From Micromussa lordhowensis (lineage: Eukaryota > Cnidaria > Anthozoa > Scleractinia > Lobophylliidae), in assembly GCA_964020085.1 (NCBI GenBank), contig OZ026595.1, positions 16,885,484 through 16,949,483 of the forward strand: a DNA stretch of 64,000 nucleotides, given 5' to 3'. The notes beneath the pieces were generated by a model, which had not been told where the DNA came from, did no database searches, and saw nothing but the letters and a program-made list of their open reading frames with translations. The translations under genes were made by a program, and so were the position numbers. The number at the start of each line of letters is the position of its first letter. Within the stretch, counting starts at the first letter, position 1. Of the stretch, positions 1-10,606 are shown piece by piece.

Positions 1-29
1 CTGATGTAGACATGCTGTTTGTCTGATAG

Positions 30-3000
30 AGGTAACACTGGAGAAGCTAGTGGCTTTCATCCCTGATTTGTTAGGAAGACTTCATATCGAGTGTTTGTTT
101 CACGGAAACTTGACCAAAGAGGTGAGTCGGACATATTTCAGTATTTCACTCAACCGTCTTAAATCTATAGTTCAGTTAGAAATTTTATGAAGATCGAAAT
201 GAACTCAAATTACACTGTTTTACAACGTGTTAGTGCAAATGACGCACTGATTTGTGTACGCATTGCGGACCTAGTATCCGTACATTCCCTTTCTACGCAC
301 ATTGTGCTATATTACATTTACGCAAATGGGAAATAAAGCATTTTCAGTTAAGTGGTCAATATTTCTATCCTCTTGACTTAATATCTGACTTAGTACTGTT
401 GTTTGGAGGAGAAAACTAGAAGTGATAACTATAAATGTGGTCTTTAAGGGTGAACATAAGAACTCACTCAAGGTAAACTCTCTTTAGGAAGCTGTTGTCA
501 CTGCAGATCTCGTGGAGAAAATCATTAAAGAAGACAGCAAAACGAAACCTTTATTACCACTACAGTTAATTCGACACAGAGAGATACAGTTACCGAGTGG
601 TGAGTGCTGAAGATGGCTATTCCATATCTCTTCCCTCCAGTCCCTTAGTAAGCGAGTATAAGTAAGAGCTCTGCATCTCATTTCAGCCCAGTTCGTGTAA
701 GAATCCTATGGCTGTTAGCAGCCGCAACATGTTGTCTCTCTTTCTCGCTTGCTTCTCCACGCTGCCGCGCTTCTCGTTTCCCGGCTCTTCCTTTCTCTAT
801 CCTTTTACACTTATAGTATATTTGATTTACTCTTTAAACAGTCTTACTCGCTACCCGCCTAGATTAGCCTCAGCTATTTGCGGGTTAGCGTTGTTTTTGT
901 AAAATTTTGTTGATTTAATAATAAACTTGACTTGACTTAACTTGACTTGACTAGTATACCAGAAGCCAAAAGTAATCTGGACCGAGCTTAAAACCACTTT
1001 AAAAGTGTTTGTTTCATTCTCGGTGGTCGCTTCAAACGTGTGTGATGTAGGCTTTAGAGAGTTGTCTTTCTCAACGATTGCCAAGTTAAGGTTATTTAAT
1101 TTCCTCCCAGATTTGATGTTAATTTGCAAAATTTATGCCACTGACAAGATGGAAATACAGGTGCAAGTCTGCCAGTTCAGTGCGCACGATTACGTGTCAA
1201 TGTGAAGTAGCTCCTCTTGTGAGACCTAGACTGAATATGAAGATTGTTATATACTTTTAAAGCAATTTGTCGCTTCTTTTCAGGTTGTTCATATCTATTT
1301 GAGGTGCAAAATGAAGTTCACAATAATTCAAGCTTGGAGATTTATTATCAGGTATGCACGGTGTTAGTTGTATGCAGCGTGACAGACTTGTGACTCGTGA
1401 TCAAGTCACTAAGTGTTGCATTGTTACATTTGACTTTGCCGGAATGAAAATACTTCATTTCTTTTCTAGTGTGACCTGCAATCCACCAAAAGTAACATCC
1501 TTCTGGAGTTGTTTTGCCAAATCATCTGTGAGCCGTGTTTTAACACGCTTAGGACCCAGGAGCAGCTAGGTATGCGTGATAAGGCAGAACGCAATCATTT
1601 TTACGTTTCCTTTATGTGGCATATGCTGGCCTTTCACGGCGTACAGGTAAAAGGTAAAGGAGCTTATCCCGGTTTCCCGACTAGGAATATTTCTACTCCT
1701 CCCTGGATGGGATGCCAGTCCATCGCAGGGTTACCCCCAGAATTAAATTCGCCGGTACCCATTTATACACCTGGGTGGAGAGAGGCACCGTGAGAGTAAA
1801 CCTAAGAACACAACACAATGTCCCAGGCCAGGGCTCGAACCCGGAGCGCTCTCTCCGGAGTCGAGCGCACTAACCATGAGGTCACCGCGCCTCCCACTTT
1901 CTCGGCGTACAGTATAGTGCAAATGATGTATTAACACTCTTTGGTCTCTGTCTTTTTATAGGATACATTGTCTTTAGTGGCGCAAGGAGGTGCAATGGTG
2001 CCCAGGTTGTTATGATTGTTGTTTGGTTAACTAATTTCAGTATTAGCTTTGTGTTTGTAAACTCAACAGTGGCAGCGTACTCTAACGGATCATTCCAATA
2101 AAAAATAATCGTGGTACTTCCTGCAATGGCTACCAGTTCCAAATTTCCGTTTGGGTGTGTGCTCTCAAGTTATTTTGGGTTCAGTGTTTAAGAAAAAGAA
2201 CTCTGTAAAGTAATTTGGTTGCCTTTTCATTTAAATGTTTATTATAGGTCAGGCTTAGCCTAGGGTATTTAACTAATAATGTTGGCATTTTTCTTCTTTC
2301 TTCAGGGTCTTCGAGTCTTAATCCAGTCTGAAAAGGAGCCATCTTTGCTAGATTCACGTGTTGAAAATTTCATCCAAGGAATTGAGGTTTGTTCAGGGTC
2401 GTAGCTAGCTTTTCATCATAAGCAACCGTATTACCTAGGAAGATAATTAAACCATGGACTTTGCCTCAGTCATAATTTTTTTCTGGCTACGGAAGTATTT
2501 GCAAAGAATATCAAATATCGGTGATCCTAGAATAGCTTCATCTCGGTGCTTTGAACTCTCGCGACCAGAACCTGTTGTTTACACTTTGCCTGCTATGGGT
2601 ATGTTGTTCTTTAATTAGGAGCACATTAAAGCGATGTCAGATGAAGAGTATAAGAATCACGTCGAAGCACTTACGGTCAAAAGGCTGGACAAACCCAAGA
2701 AACTGACGTCGGAATGTATGAAGCATTGGAAAGAAATTCTCTCACGGCAGTACAACTTCGACAGGGGTGAGCACAGTGAAATTAATTTATGGCCAAATTT
2801 GCTTTAAGGACTCTTTTTATGGTGAATTTTTATACAGCAGTATGGCGGAAAAAACTAGACAAATAGTGCTTGGCACCTAAAAGACCACCCTTACTGCACG
2901 GTAGAGCACTTCTTCATTTTCACTGTTCATTGAAAATCTGTTTACTCCCCTCGCTTTCACCTCCTTCATAAGCAAGTTAAAACTACGAATCATCAAGAAA

Positions 3001-4379
3001 ATTGTTGACTGTTTACGAGACCATTCTCGGTGCACCATGCTAAAAAGTGTTTAAAACATTGCAATAACATATAACGCCCCACTGGACACTAGAACGATTA
3101 TGAGAAGTTTGGATTTGGTCAGCTCACCGCGGGAAAGTCTCTTTACGCGTTCGTATTTCTCCCTTCAGATAATATCGAGGTGGCGTATTTAACGTCTGTC
3201 ACGAAAGAAGATGTTCTGGCATTTTACCGGGTAAGAATTCTGAACATTATTACAACTGAATAAAGTTTCCTTTTTGTGGGTTTTTGCCGTGGCACTTGAT
3301 CTACCGGGGACCAACGCTTGGAAGGTCAACCAGCTATGATGGTATCTTTTACCGATTCTACCTATTGTATTGTTGTTTGTTTTCCTCAAAGGATCTTCTC
3401 GCAGCTACGGCCCCCAGACGACACAAGTTAGCTGTTCATATTTTGGCAAAAACCAGTAAGTACTGCGTTTTTGTGCTTTTAAACTTTTTCCTGCAATTTT
3501 TATTCACTGGAGGTTTATTACGTGATTAGAAGTGGTTTACCGAATTAAAAAATGTAATGTAATTTTTTTTGTTACAGTAACCTTCGAAATCTAAGGTCTT
3601 TTTCGCATAGCGTTCAAAGTTTTGTGGCTCGTCAGTAATTTGCGCGCTATGCGACCCTATTTTCCACAATACGCAGCTTGCTGGCTGGGACAGAAGGTTT
3701 AGAATTTCTTGTCTAATTTTTTTTGTCTTCAGTGACCAAGAACTCGAGTAACAAGGCCAGGAACGATATCATTGAAAATGCCGAGAAAACTGAAGATGCT
3801 ATTCCGCCATCCCAGGTAAACTTCTGTTAAAAAATAGAGTTGTCTTTGACGTTCTTGTTGACGCCTAACTTATACAGGTTATTATTTTGTGGGCCTCCGT
3901 CTTGGTTGTTAATTCTTCAGCGGAACTCGCCGTTTTTTACTCTAGCTAGGAAGGTTTAAAAGTTCAGGCTGTTGTTGTTGTTTTTTTTAATTCAAATCAG
4001 TTTAACCAGAGAAAAAGCTCAAAAGAAGGTTTTCGTGTGGGAAGAATCCGCTGAGCGACGTGAGTGCAGGCATAAAAAACCGTCAACAGAATCTCTACAG
4101 GGGAGAGAGGGTCTCACGAGTGTTTTATCGGCACGTTGTTATTATGACATCTCAGCCTCTCAGGCTTGGTAACTTAGATTGGCCGATTAGTGGCAATTAA
4201 AAAAAAGAGTGTGAAAAATATATCAGTAAGGCAATGCGTGATTTACTTTTTCTCATGTTATGCTTCTATTCTCTTTGCAGCCAACGATTATTGACGATAT
4301 CGCTGCATTCAAGAGCAGCCTTCCACTGTTTCCTCTTGTACCGCCATACCACAGTCAACCCACGAAATCCAAGCTGTAG
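30..4379 (+). CDS. IDE: Insulin-degrading enzyme (insulysin) homologue, C-terminal 11 exons, 5' part outside window
   Basis: M16-family zinc metallopeptidase that degrades insulin and other short peptides. Only the C-terminal ~316 residues are here; the catalytic HxxEH domain lies upstream. Exons: 30-121, 488-599, 1284-1351, 1470-1569, 1962-2005, 2306-2386, 2619-2766, 3169-3230, 3392-3455, 3733-3815, 4281-4379. All junctions are GT-AG and the phases join without a break. Recognisable IDE segments are [13 protein letters not shown] (exon 1), [20 protein letters not shown] and [10 protein letters not shown] (exons 4-5), [10 protein letters not shown] and QYNFDR (exon 7), [13 protein letters not shown] (exon 9) and LPLFPLVPP near the end. 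The last residues are SKL, a canonical peroxisomal PTS1 tripeptide; vertebrate IDE ends in a related AKL. The family is clear; peroxisomal targeting is inferred. Confidence 0.93.
700..951 (+). mobile_element. Truncated retroposon 3' end with stem-loop and (TTGAC)n tail, IDE intron
   Basis: A stretch in the intron between the second and third visible IDE exons contains a short stem-loop (ACCCGC near 853 pairing with GCGGGT near 882), an AT-rich stretch, and then tandem TTGAC copies ending near 951. A 3' stem-loop followed by a short tandem tail is typical of L2/CR1-like LINEs and the SINEs that borrow their ends. No reverse transcriptase is present, so this would be a 5'-truncated or non-autonomous copy. 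The class is inferred. Confidence 0.4.
1632..1912 (-). mobile_element. tRNA-derived SINE with 15-bp target-site duplication, in IDE intron
   Basis: On the minus strand the element opens at about 1897 with a tRNA-like head: an A-box-like TGGTTAGTGCGC and a B-box-like GGGTTCGAGCCC, as in RNA polymerase III promoters. A body and an A/C/T-rich tail follow, down to 1647. It is flanked by near-identical 15-bp direct repeats, TTTCACGGCGTACAG (1632-1646) and TTTCTCGGCGTACAG (1898-1912), as expected from target-primed reverse transcription. It lies in the intron between the visible IDE exons 4 and 5, antisense to the gene. A related copy lies at 23665-23882. Confidence 0.85.
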
Positions 4380-4821
4380 ATCACAGGCTTCCATCTCATG
4401 GCCTTCGTTCTCTCTTCAACACCCTTAATCAACTACCTCATTTCTCTTTACAAGACCTAGCTCCCTAGCTCCATTCCTGACTTGGTTTCTTTCACTGAGA
4501 AACGTATTGATATACCTGAGTGTTAGGCTATGTTATGAAAAGTTAAGGACCAGACACACGGGACGACATTGCACGCAGTATTTCGTTTAAATGTTTCAAT
4601 CAACGATGTCACACCTATACGCAGTTACACTGCGTGTATTATGAGGCGCTGCATCGCTAAGGCGGCTATTTGGCGCGGATGGTTAAAATTCAAAATAAAA
4701 ATTGCGACGGTGGCCTAGAAGTAGGAAGCCGCAGCTGCTAGTGTTTTGCTGTTAGAGAAGAAAACCGTATACCACTTAGAGCGTTTTTCAATTGTGTCGT
4801 AAAATTAAAACCGCACCAAGT
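4380..4821 (+). other. 3' UTR and flank of the IDE homologue
   Basis: Non-coding sequence after the IDE stop. An AATAAA lies near 4694-4699 and is a plausible polyadenylation signal about 315 bp after the stop; its use is not proven. No other gene is visible. Confidence 0.4.
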
Positions 4822-4980
4822 AAGGGGGTAAGTTTCTTAAGAAACAGCGTCCGTGGGGAGTATTACAAGATACCATCGTAAAGAGATTCGAAAGCTTTCG
4901 AAACTCTTTACGGTAGCCAATTCATACTATCAACTGAGTTGATAAAACCAAGATACTTGTCAATTAGACTACTCGCTTCA
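4822..4980. repeat. Palindromic interspersed repeat family, copy 1
   Basis: Begins with an AAGGGGGTAAGTTTCT-like lead, then GTGGGGAGTATTACAAGA, a GTAAAGAGATTCGAAAGC block that folds back on itself, and ATCAACTGAGTTGATAAAAC. The same ordered blocks occur at 28151-28320 and 30349-30594. This copy is shorter and lacks the CTGACGTTTCGAGCGTTAGC arm. I suspect the end of a Penelope-like or similar retroelement, but no coding part is present, so the class is unresolved. Confidence 0.6.
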
Positions 4981-5440
4981 TCTCAAACCGTAGTGAAACC
5001 AAAACCAAACTAATTGCCTGACTACTTTCGACACTTGAAAACCGCTCTAACCTCGCCAATAATTACAGAACAGTGTATGCTGTGTATGCATTTAGATTAG
5101 AGAAGCAATTTTTCATAGTTGGCGCTTTAACTGTTGCGCTGATGTTGCAGATAGTTGACTCGCTCTTAAATTGCAGACATTGGTAAGCGCAATGTTTTGG
5201 GGAAAATTTTCAAGCACGATTTAACTTAGCTGCTCATGTGTTGCGCAGTGTGTTTCCGTGTCTAAGGGCCCTTAGTGTGTGTACTCTCTGTGTTTCACCG
5301 AGTCTTGAACCACCGACAAATTGTTCCTTCAATTGTTGTGTTTTGTTTTATGCTTGTTGTTGAATGCAAGGACAGATCGTCGTACCCTATAGATATCGCA
5401 TATATTTAATGAGTGGATTAGTGTACGAAAGATTTGGTCC

Positions 5441-5760
5441 CCGTCCACACTAGCCGGGGAAATTTGAAAACGGAGGCTTCACTCCGAAAACGTTTCAAAT
5501 GTTTTGCGTCAAATGTTTTGCGTATCAAATGTTTTGCGCCAGAGAAATTTGAAAACGCAACAACCAATGTTCATTTTGGATTTGTGTTTAAGTAAAACTC
5601 GGGCAGGGAAATATCATTAATATCGTAACGTCATCGTTTTCGAGAAGCTCTGTTTTCAAAATGTTTTCCGTTACCGTTTTAGAAAAACTTCGTTTTCGTG
5701 ACGGATTAATTAGTGTGGTCGGAAGGCCTAACCGGAGAAATAAAGCTCCGTTTTCAATTA
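5441..5760. mobile_element. MITE-like repeat with GTCCACACTA ends, copy 1
   Basis: The left end has CCGTCCACACTA and the right end reads TTAGTGTGGTCGGAAGGCC, so the termini are inverted. Internal blocks (TTTGGATTTGTGTTTAAGTA, CATCGTTTTCGAGAAGCTC, TTTTCAAAATGTTTTCCG) recur at 14188-14470 with similar order and spacing. There is no transposase, so it is a non-autonomous DNA element by inference. Confidence 0.6.
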
Positions 5761-8480
5761 AGAGTACAAAAGAATGAAGGATGTCAGGCCTGAAAGAGTT
5801 GAGAAAAAGAATTTCAGCTCCCTGTCACAATTCCAGAAATAAAGAAAATAAAATATTACACATCCTAAGACGCGTCTGTGCCTCCTGTAAACATAAACCG
5901 GACGGCAGGATTTCTGTGTCCGTTATCGGGTTGTGCCTAATACATACGAAAAAGATTAAGTGTAAAATTATGGGTTGTAGTTAAGAACTCACTGTACCGA
6001 AGGACACGCGAACATGATCGCTTATTTTCTCGCTCCCATCCCGCTTAAAATTCGATAAGGACCTAACGTTTTAGCAGTTTAGAAGACTGTGACTCGTCGT
6101 AACTTGAGGGAAAATTTCCGTCTCTATTATTTATTGCTGTAATCTAAATTCCTTCCTTTTAAGGAACGTCATGTACGGTTAGAATGTTTTTTGTGTGTGT
6201 GTGTCAGAAAAATGGTTAAAAAGAGAAATAATCGCATTGTCATGTCTGGGATAGAAATATGAATGAAGGTAGGAAATGGCTGGGGTGCAACGTTTCAGAC
6301 ATGGGACAAAACGTTAACTAAAAATATTGTTGCAAGCCACGAGCCCCTGACACAGAAGAAAGGGATCGTTTCCCACGTTTGGTGCCATTGTATGTTTTTA
6401 TCACAAGTTGTGATCGATATATTTTCGTTTTTGATTTTAGACGGAATTAAAACTCCGGTTGAATTTTCCCCTTCCCTTCCCCACCCCGGAAAAGTAACAC
6501 GTTCTGTTTTCGTTTCATAGCCGCCCTTCCCCTGTCCCGCCGAATTCAGACCGACAATTGGCGTAGCCGCCCCATTAAACTTGTACAGTCATCTCAGTGG
6601 GCACAGAAGACCTCCGATACCTGGAATTTATCTCCCGGTAAAGTATTATATATTATACAATCTGAGAAGTTTATAAACTGCTAGTATTTTGTACTTCTGA
6701 TTTTTTTTATACGAAAGCGCTTTCATACAAGACCCCACACCCACCCCACCCTTCTCTTGTGAAAGCCAGGTTACCTTTGCAAAGAAAACAAACATGGCGG
6801 ACAAAATGAAAATATATGGACTTCACCATGTAAAGTTATGCAAATATTGTTCAACCGTGGCTGATGTTATAAATAATGCATTACTTCGTGTTATCGCCTG
6901 GCGACAAAACAACACTGATTGGCCCACTGATCTCGCCATTTGTTCGCGTGCGACCTCCATCTTCCCTAAACCCATCAAGCATAGAGCTATACCGGGGATA
7001 GCAGATTTTCATGGATTTGAATTGAATTGATCTTGTGGACTTTCACGTCAGTGAGCAAAGACAAAGGAAATATCGGTAACTCAGATTTCATCTTGTTTAC
7101 ATCACACTAACTTGCGATACCTCCTGTAATAACTCAAGTCAAGGTTGTCTCTAGTAAACATTCATGTAAGACTTATATTAAGCTAAATTTACGTACGTTC
7201 ATTTGACTAAATTTGTCACCTCTACGTGAAATTTTGCCGTGTTGTTCGTCGAGTTGAATTGTCATGAAAAGAGCAAGGAGTTGTGACAAGACTTCAAGTG
7301 CGACTTTTAGCTAATTGCAATGCTAAACTCTTTGTGAACGTATCAGATCGGTTGACGTGTCACAGTCGATCGTTTCAAATGCATACGCCCGTTCTGGTTC
7401 ATCAATCAATGTATCTTATCTTAAAAAATAACCTTTTTTATGTTAAGTACAATGAAAAAAATAAATGAAACAAGAAAAAACAACTGGTCGCTAAAGAATT
7501 TATTTTACGTTTTGTCTCAAGCACGGAATTTATAAACGCGTTTAGAACTTTAATTAACTATTCTCACCGTAAGATTTTGTTGTTTTACATGAGACGAAAA
7601 TACGTCTTCCCTCGTAGTGCATTTAAAATGAACTTTGGTAGGTGCTAATTATTTATTTTATCTTTTTAAATGCTAAGTCTGGCACCTTTCTATAAACATG
7701 GTGAAAATTTAATTTATGACTTACATTTTAATATTACACCTGTTTCTAGTGTATGATTTGTATGTATTGTTATTATTTTATGATATTTTTCACACGTTAG
7801 TGATATTGAATAACATGCTTTATATATCACCAGATTGCAAACAATTGTCTTCACTATTAACTGTTATCTGAAAAATCAATTTACTTCTCTCCAATAAATA
7901 TTTTTATTAGAAGTAGTAGTGTAACACCAAGATAAGACTGTTTTAAAATGAAAATATAAGCGGCACTACCCGGAGTACCACTTTGTTAGTGTTGCAAGTT
8001 TTTTTTTTAAATGAGATCTGAATTTTATTTTATTGAGAAACATTTTTTTTTTTTATCTCAATACTACACTTAATTACTTATTACAAAAAAATACTTAAAT
8101 TGCTTACATTGCAAGTTAAACAGTCCAAAAATGCCTCTGTTAAGGTTGATTGCTGCCGTCATCCTAGAAGAGCTTTAGTTCAAACTCACAAGAACCTGAT
8201 TGTAATGTTTCTTTTATATAAAAATATATATATAAAAAATAAATAGATATAAATAATTAACCTATTTAAATTTTAATTATTATAAGTGAACTCATTTCCT
8301 TTGGCAAATTTACTGGTGATCCTTGGTATTTTCCAAAAGGCAGTTTATTTGGCTTGGTATCATGTTGGTATCACGTAAGATGGTATTTACAAAGATAGCG
8401 TATAGTGCAAAAATTTCAAAGTAATAAAAACATTCATTTTTTAGCTGCAGCAGCGGAAGCTGTAATCAGCACATGCCTTG
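5761..8480. other. Intergenic DNA upstream of the P450 gene
   Basis: No gene recognised. Reading frames at 5781-5984 and 6794-7030 resemble no family and lack exon context. The last kilobase is very AT-rich with A/T runs (about 7980-8100 and 8215-8280). The P450 promoter and any 5' UTR exons presumably lie in the distal part, but no core promoter motif stands out. Confidence 0.4.
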
Positions 8481-8483
8481 ATG
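8473..8483 (+). promoter_or_regulatory. Two-codon uORF overlapping the P450 start (TGATG)
   Basis: Directly before the proposed start, ATGCCTTGA (8473-8481) encodes Met-Pro-stop, and its last base is the first base of the main ATG at 8481. If the transcript includes it, initiation at 8481 would need leaky scanning or reinitiation. It matters only if no 5' intron ends at the AG of 8468-8469 and replaces the start. Confidence 0.3.
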
Positions 8484-10563
8484 ACATCTTTGCCAGGCCG
8501 TGTAGGTTGGCCAGTCACTGGCGACAAGACATTAGAGTTTGCGAGAAATCCAATTGAATTTACACAAAGGAACATCAAGACATTGAACTCAAGGATTTTT
8601 CAAGTACGTACACTCAACAAGCCTCATGTATTTGTGGCTTCAAACCAAGGGGTCAAGGAAGTCTTAGAAGGTAAGCCATTACAGAGTGATCAGGAAAGTG
8701 CCACACCTATTTTGTAGAAACATACACAAGCTTTTAAAAAAGCTAACATGCATGTACTCTGTGGGGGTGATAAATATTCTGACTGTAAAGATTGTCTTAT
8801 GAAAGAGAGAAATTAAATTTAAGATCTAAAAGTATTTTTTAATTTTTAGATGCGGGAGGTGTGCTAGACATGAGCTACAAAGACTTTGGATACATGTACA
8901 GTTTGTTTGGTGACTTAGTGATTTTCAACAGTGATGATGAAGCTATTAGGTTGAGAAATGTTCTTCATAATGTCTTCAGACCGGAAGAGGTGACTCATTT
9001 CATGGGAGACGTGGAGATTGTCTCTTCTAGGTTGTTGAACAGCATTGAAGATGGTGACATTGTTATTCCTTATAAACTGTTCAAGCAGCTGACAACTGAG
9101 ATGTGTTTACGATTATTTTTGGGTGTGGAGATGGAAACTGCAACAAAAGAAGCTTCGTCTATCATTGACCTTACAATAGCTCACTGGCATGGTAAGCAGT
9201 CTAAGATAAAAAGAAATATAACAATGTTTTATTAATAATTAATGATAAGCTTTTCCCAGGTATCTCAGTACCTATTAAGAAGTTTGAAGTTTTTGTCTAA
9301 ACTCTCTCCCCTAAGATACTCAGATGCATGTTAAAATACAGTCAATGTAACAAGTTGCTATAACACCCTTTTTAAACAATGTTGGGTACTGATTGGCAAA
9401 CCTTGAGTGCAACATTAGCAGATTTACATTCTAGATACCTTCAAGTACTTTTTTTAGCATTCTTGTCCCCAGAGGCCATGATCCTTTTGGTCACTGAGCA
9501 CCAAGAATTGTGACATCTGGCCAGTTCCAAGACTGGAAGTCCTTAATTCATCCCACTTATCGTCAAAGTGCCCAAGAAATATACCATTATACAAAATGAG
9601 TACTCTATGCATGCTCAAATATCAGGTTTGGTCAGATCTAGACGTTGCGATTCTAGATGCGGACCAAAAGGATGGCAGCCTTAATGAATGAGAATGATGT
9701 ATTAACATTAACAAGTAATAGGGAAGCTTACAGAAAGCACAAACTACATGTATTTTGTTCTCTCCCTCCATGAATCTTTGCCAAGTTTCTAGTGAGACCA
9801 GTTGCCAGTAGCCATTTATAATTGACAGAGTAATGATTCAGTGTCTGCTCAGAAACACTGCACAGAGAACAACCACCTGCATGTAACTCGGCTGTTTAGT
9901 GTTGCCCACACAACATTGATTAAAAGAGATTTTAATCTCTAAATATCATTAAAATGATGTACAATTGAACCCCTATCAAGCAGCTACCCTTGGGGAAATG
10001 GGAGGTCGCCGCTTGATAGGGGTTTGTTAACCTTAAACAGTTTCCCCATCAGGTAAATTTCTTAGTGAACATGGAGTCACTTCAAGACTATATGATAAAC
10101 ATGTGTTTGAATGTTTTTGTCACTCATCCCCTTCTATTTCAGACTCTTATCTATCATCGCCTTTTCCACCATCACCTTTTACATGTTTTTAATTTTGGGT
10201 AGATGTTCAACAGGGGTAAAGACAATGGAAAAACCCTCATTGGGATGACCAAAAGGTGGCCACGGCAGCTTAATGCAAGTGTCTGATTAATAGGGGATTT
10301 TGTAACTCTAGTTTCTGGGGCGGATCCAGGATTTGACAAAGGGGGGTTCGGATAAACGCCCGCCGAAGGCGGTGGCCCCTAGGGGGTCCGGGGGCATGTT
10401 CCCCCGGAAAATTTTTTACTGTTAGGGCCTCTGAAATGGCACAAATTTGTCTTGTTTTTATTGCTGTTTTCGCATACAAAGACACAAAGAAATATCCTTT
10501 TCAAAAGATATATTTATTAGCTGAGTTGGTTCACCTCTTTTTTAACCACGTGTTTGTTATACA

Positions 10564-10606
<43 letters not shown>

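Noticed and set aside
1865..1897. tRNA gene
   Set aside because: A and B boxes are present on the minus strand, but the head is followed by a SINE body with TSDs and does not fold to a complete cloverleaf by eye.
1743..1937. Minus-strand frame reading [13 protein letters not shown], also at 23811-24059
   Set aside because: This is the tRNA-like head of the SINE translated; a recurrent spurious peptide and not a gene. At 23811-24059 the real SLCO exon ends before it, at 23924.
6794..7030. 79-codon plus frame starting MADKMK
   Set aside because: No family resemblance, no splice context, ordinary length for AT-rich intergenic DNA.
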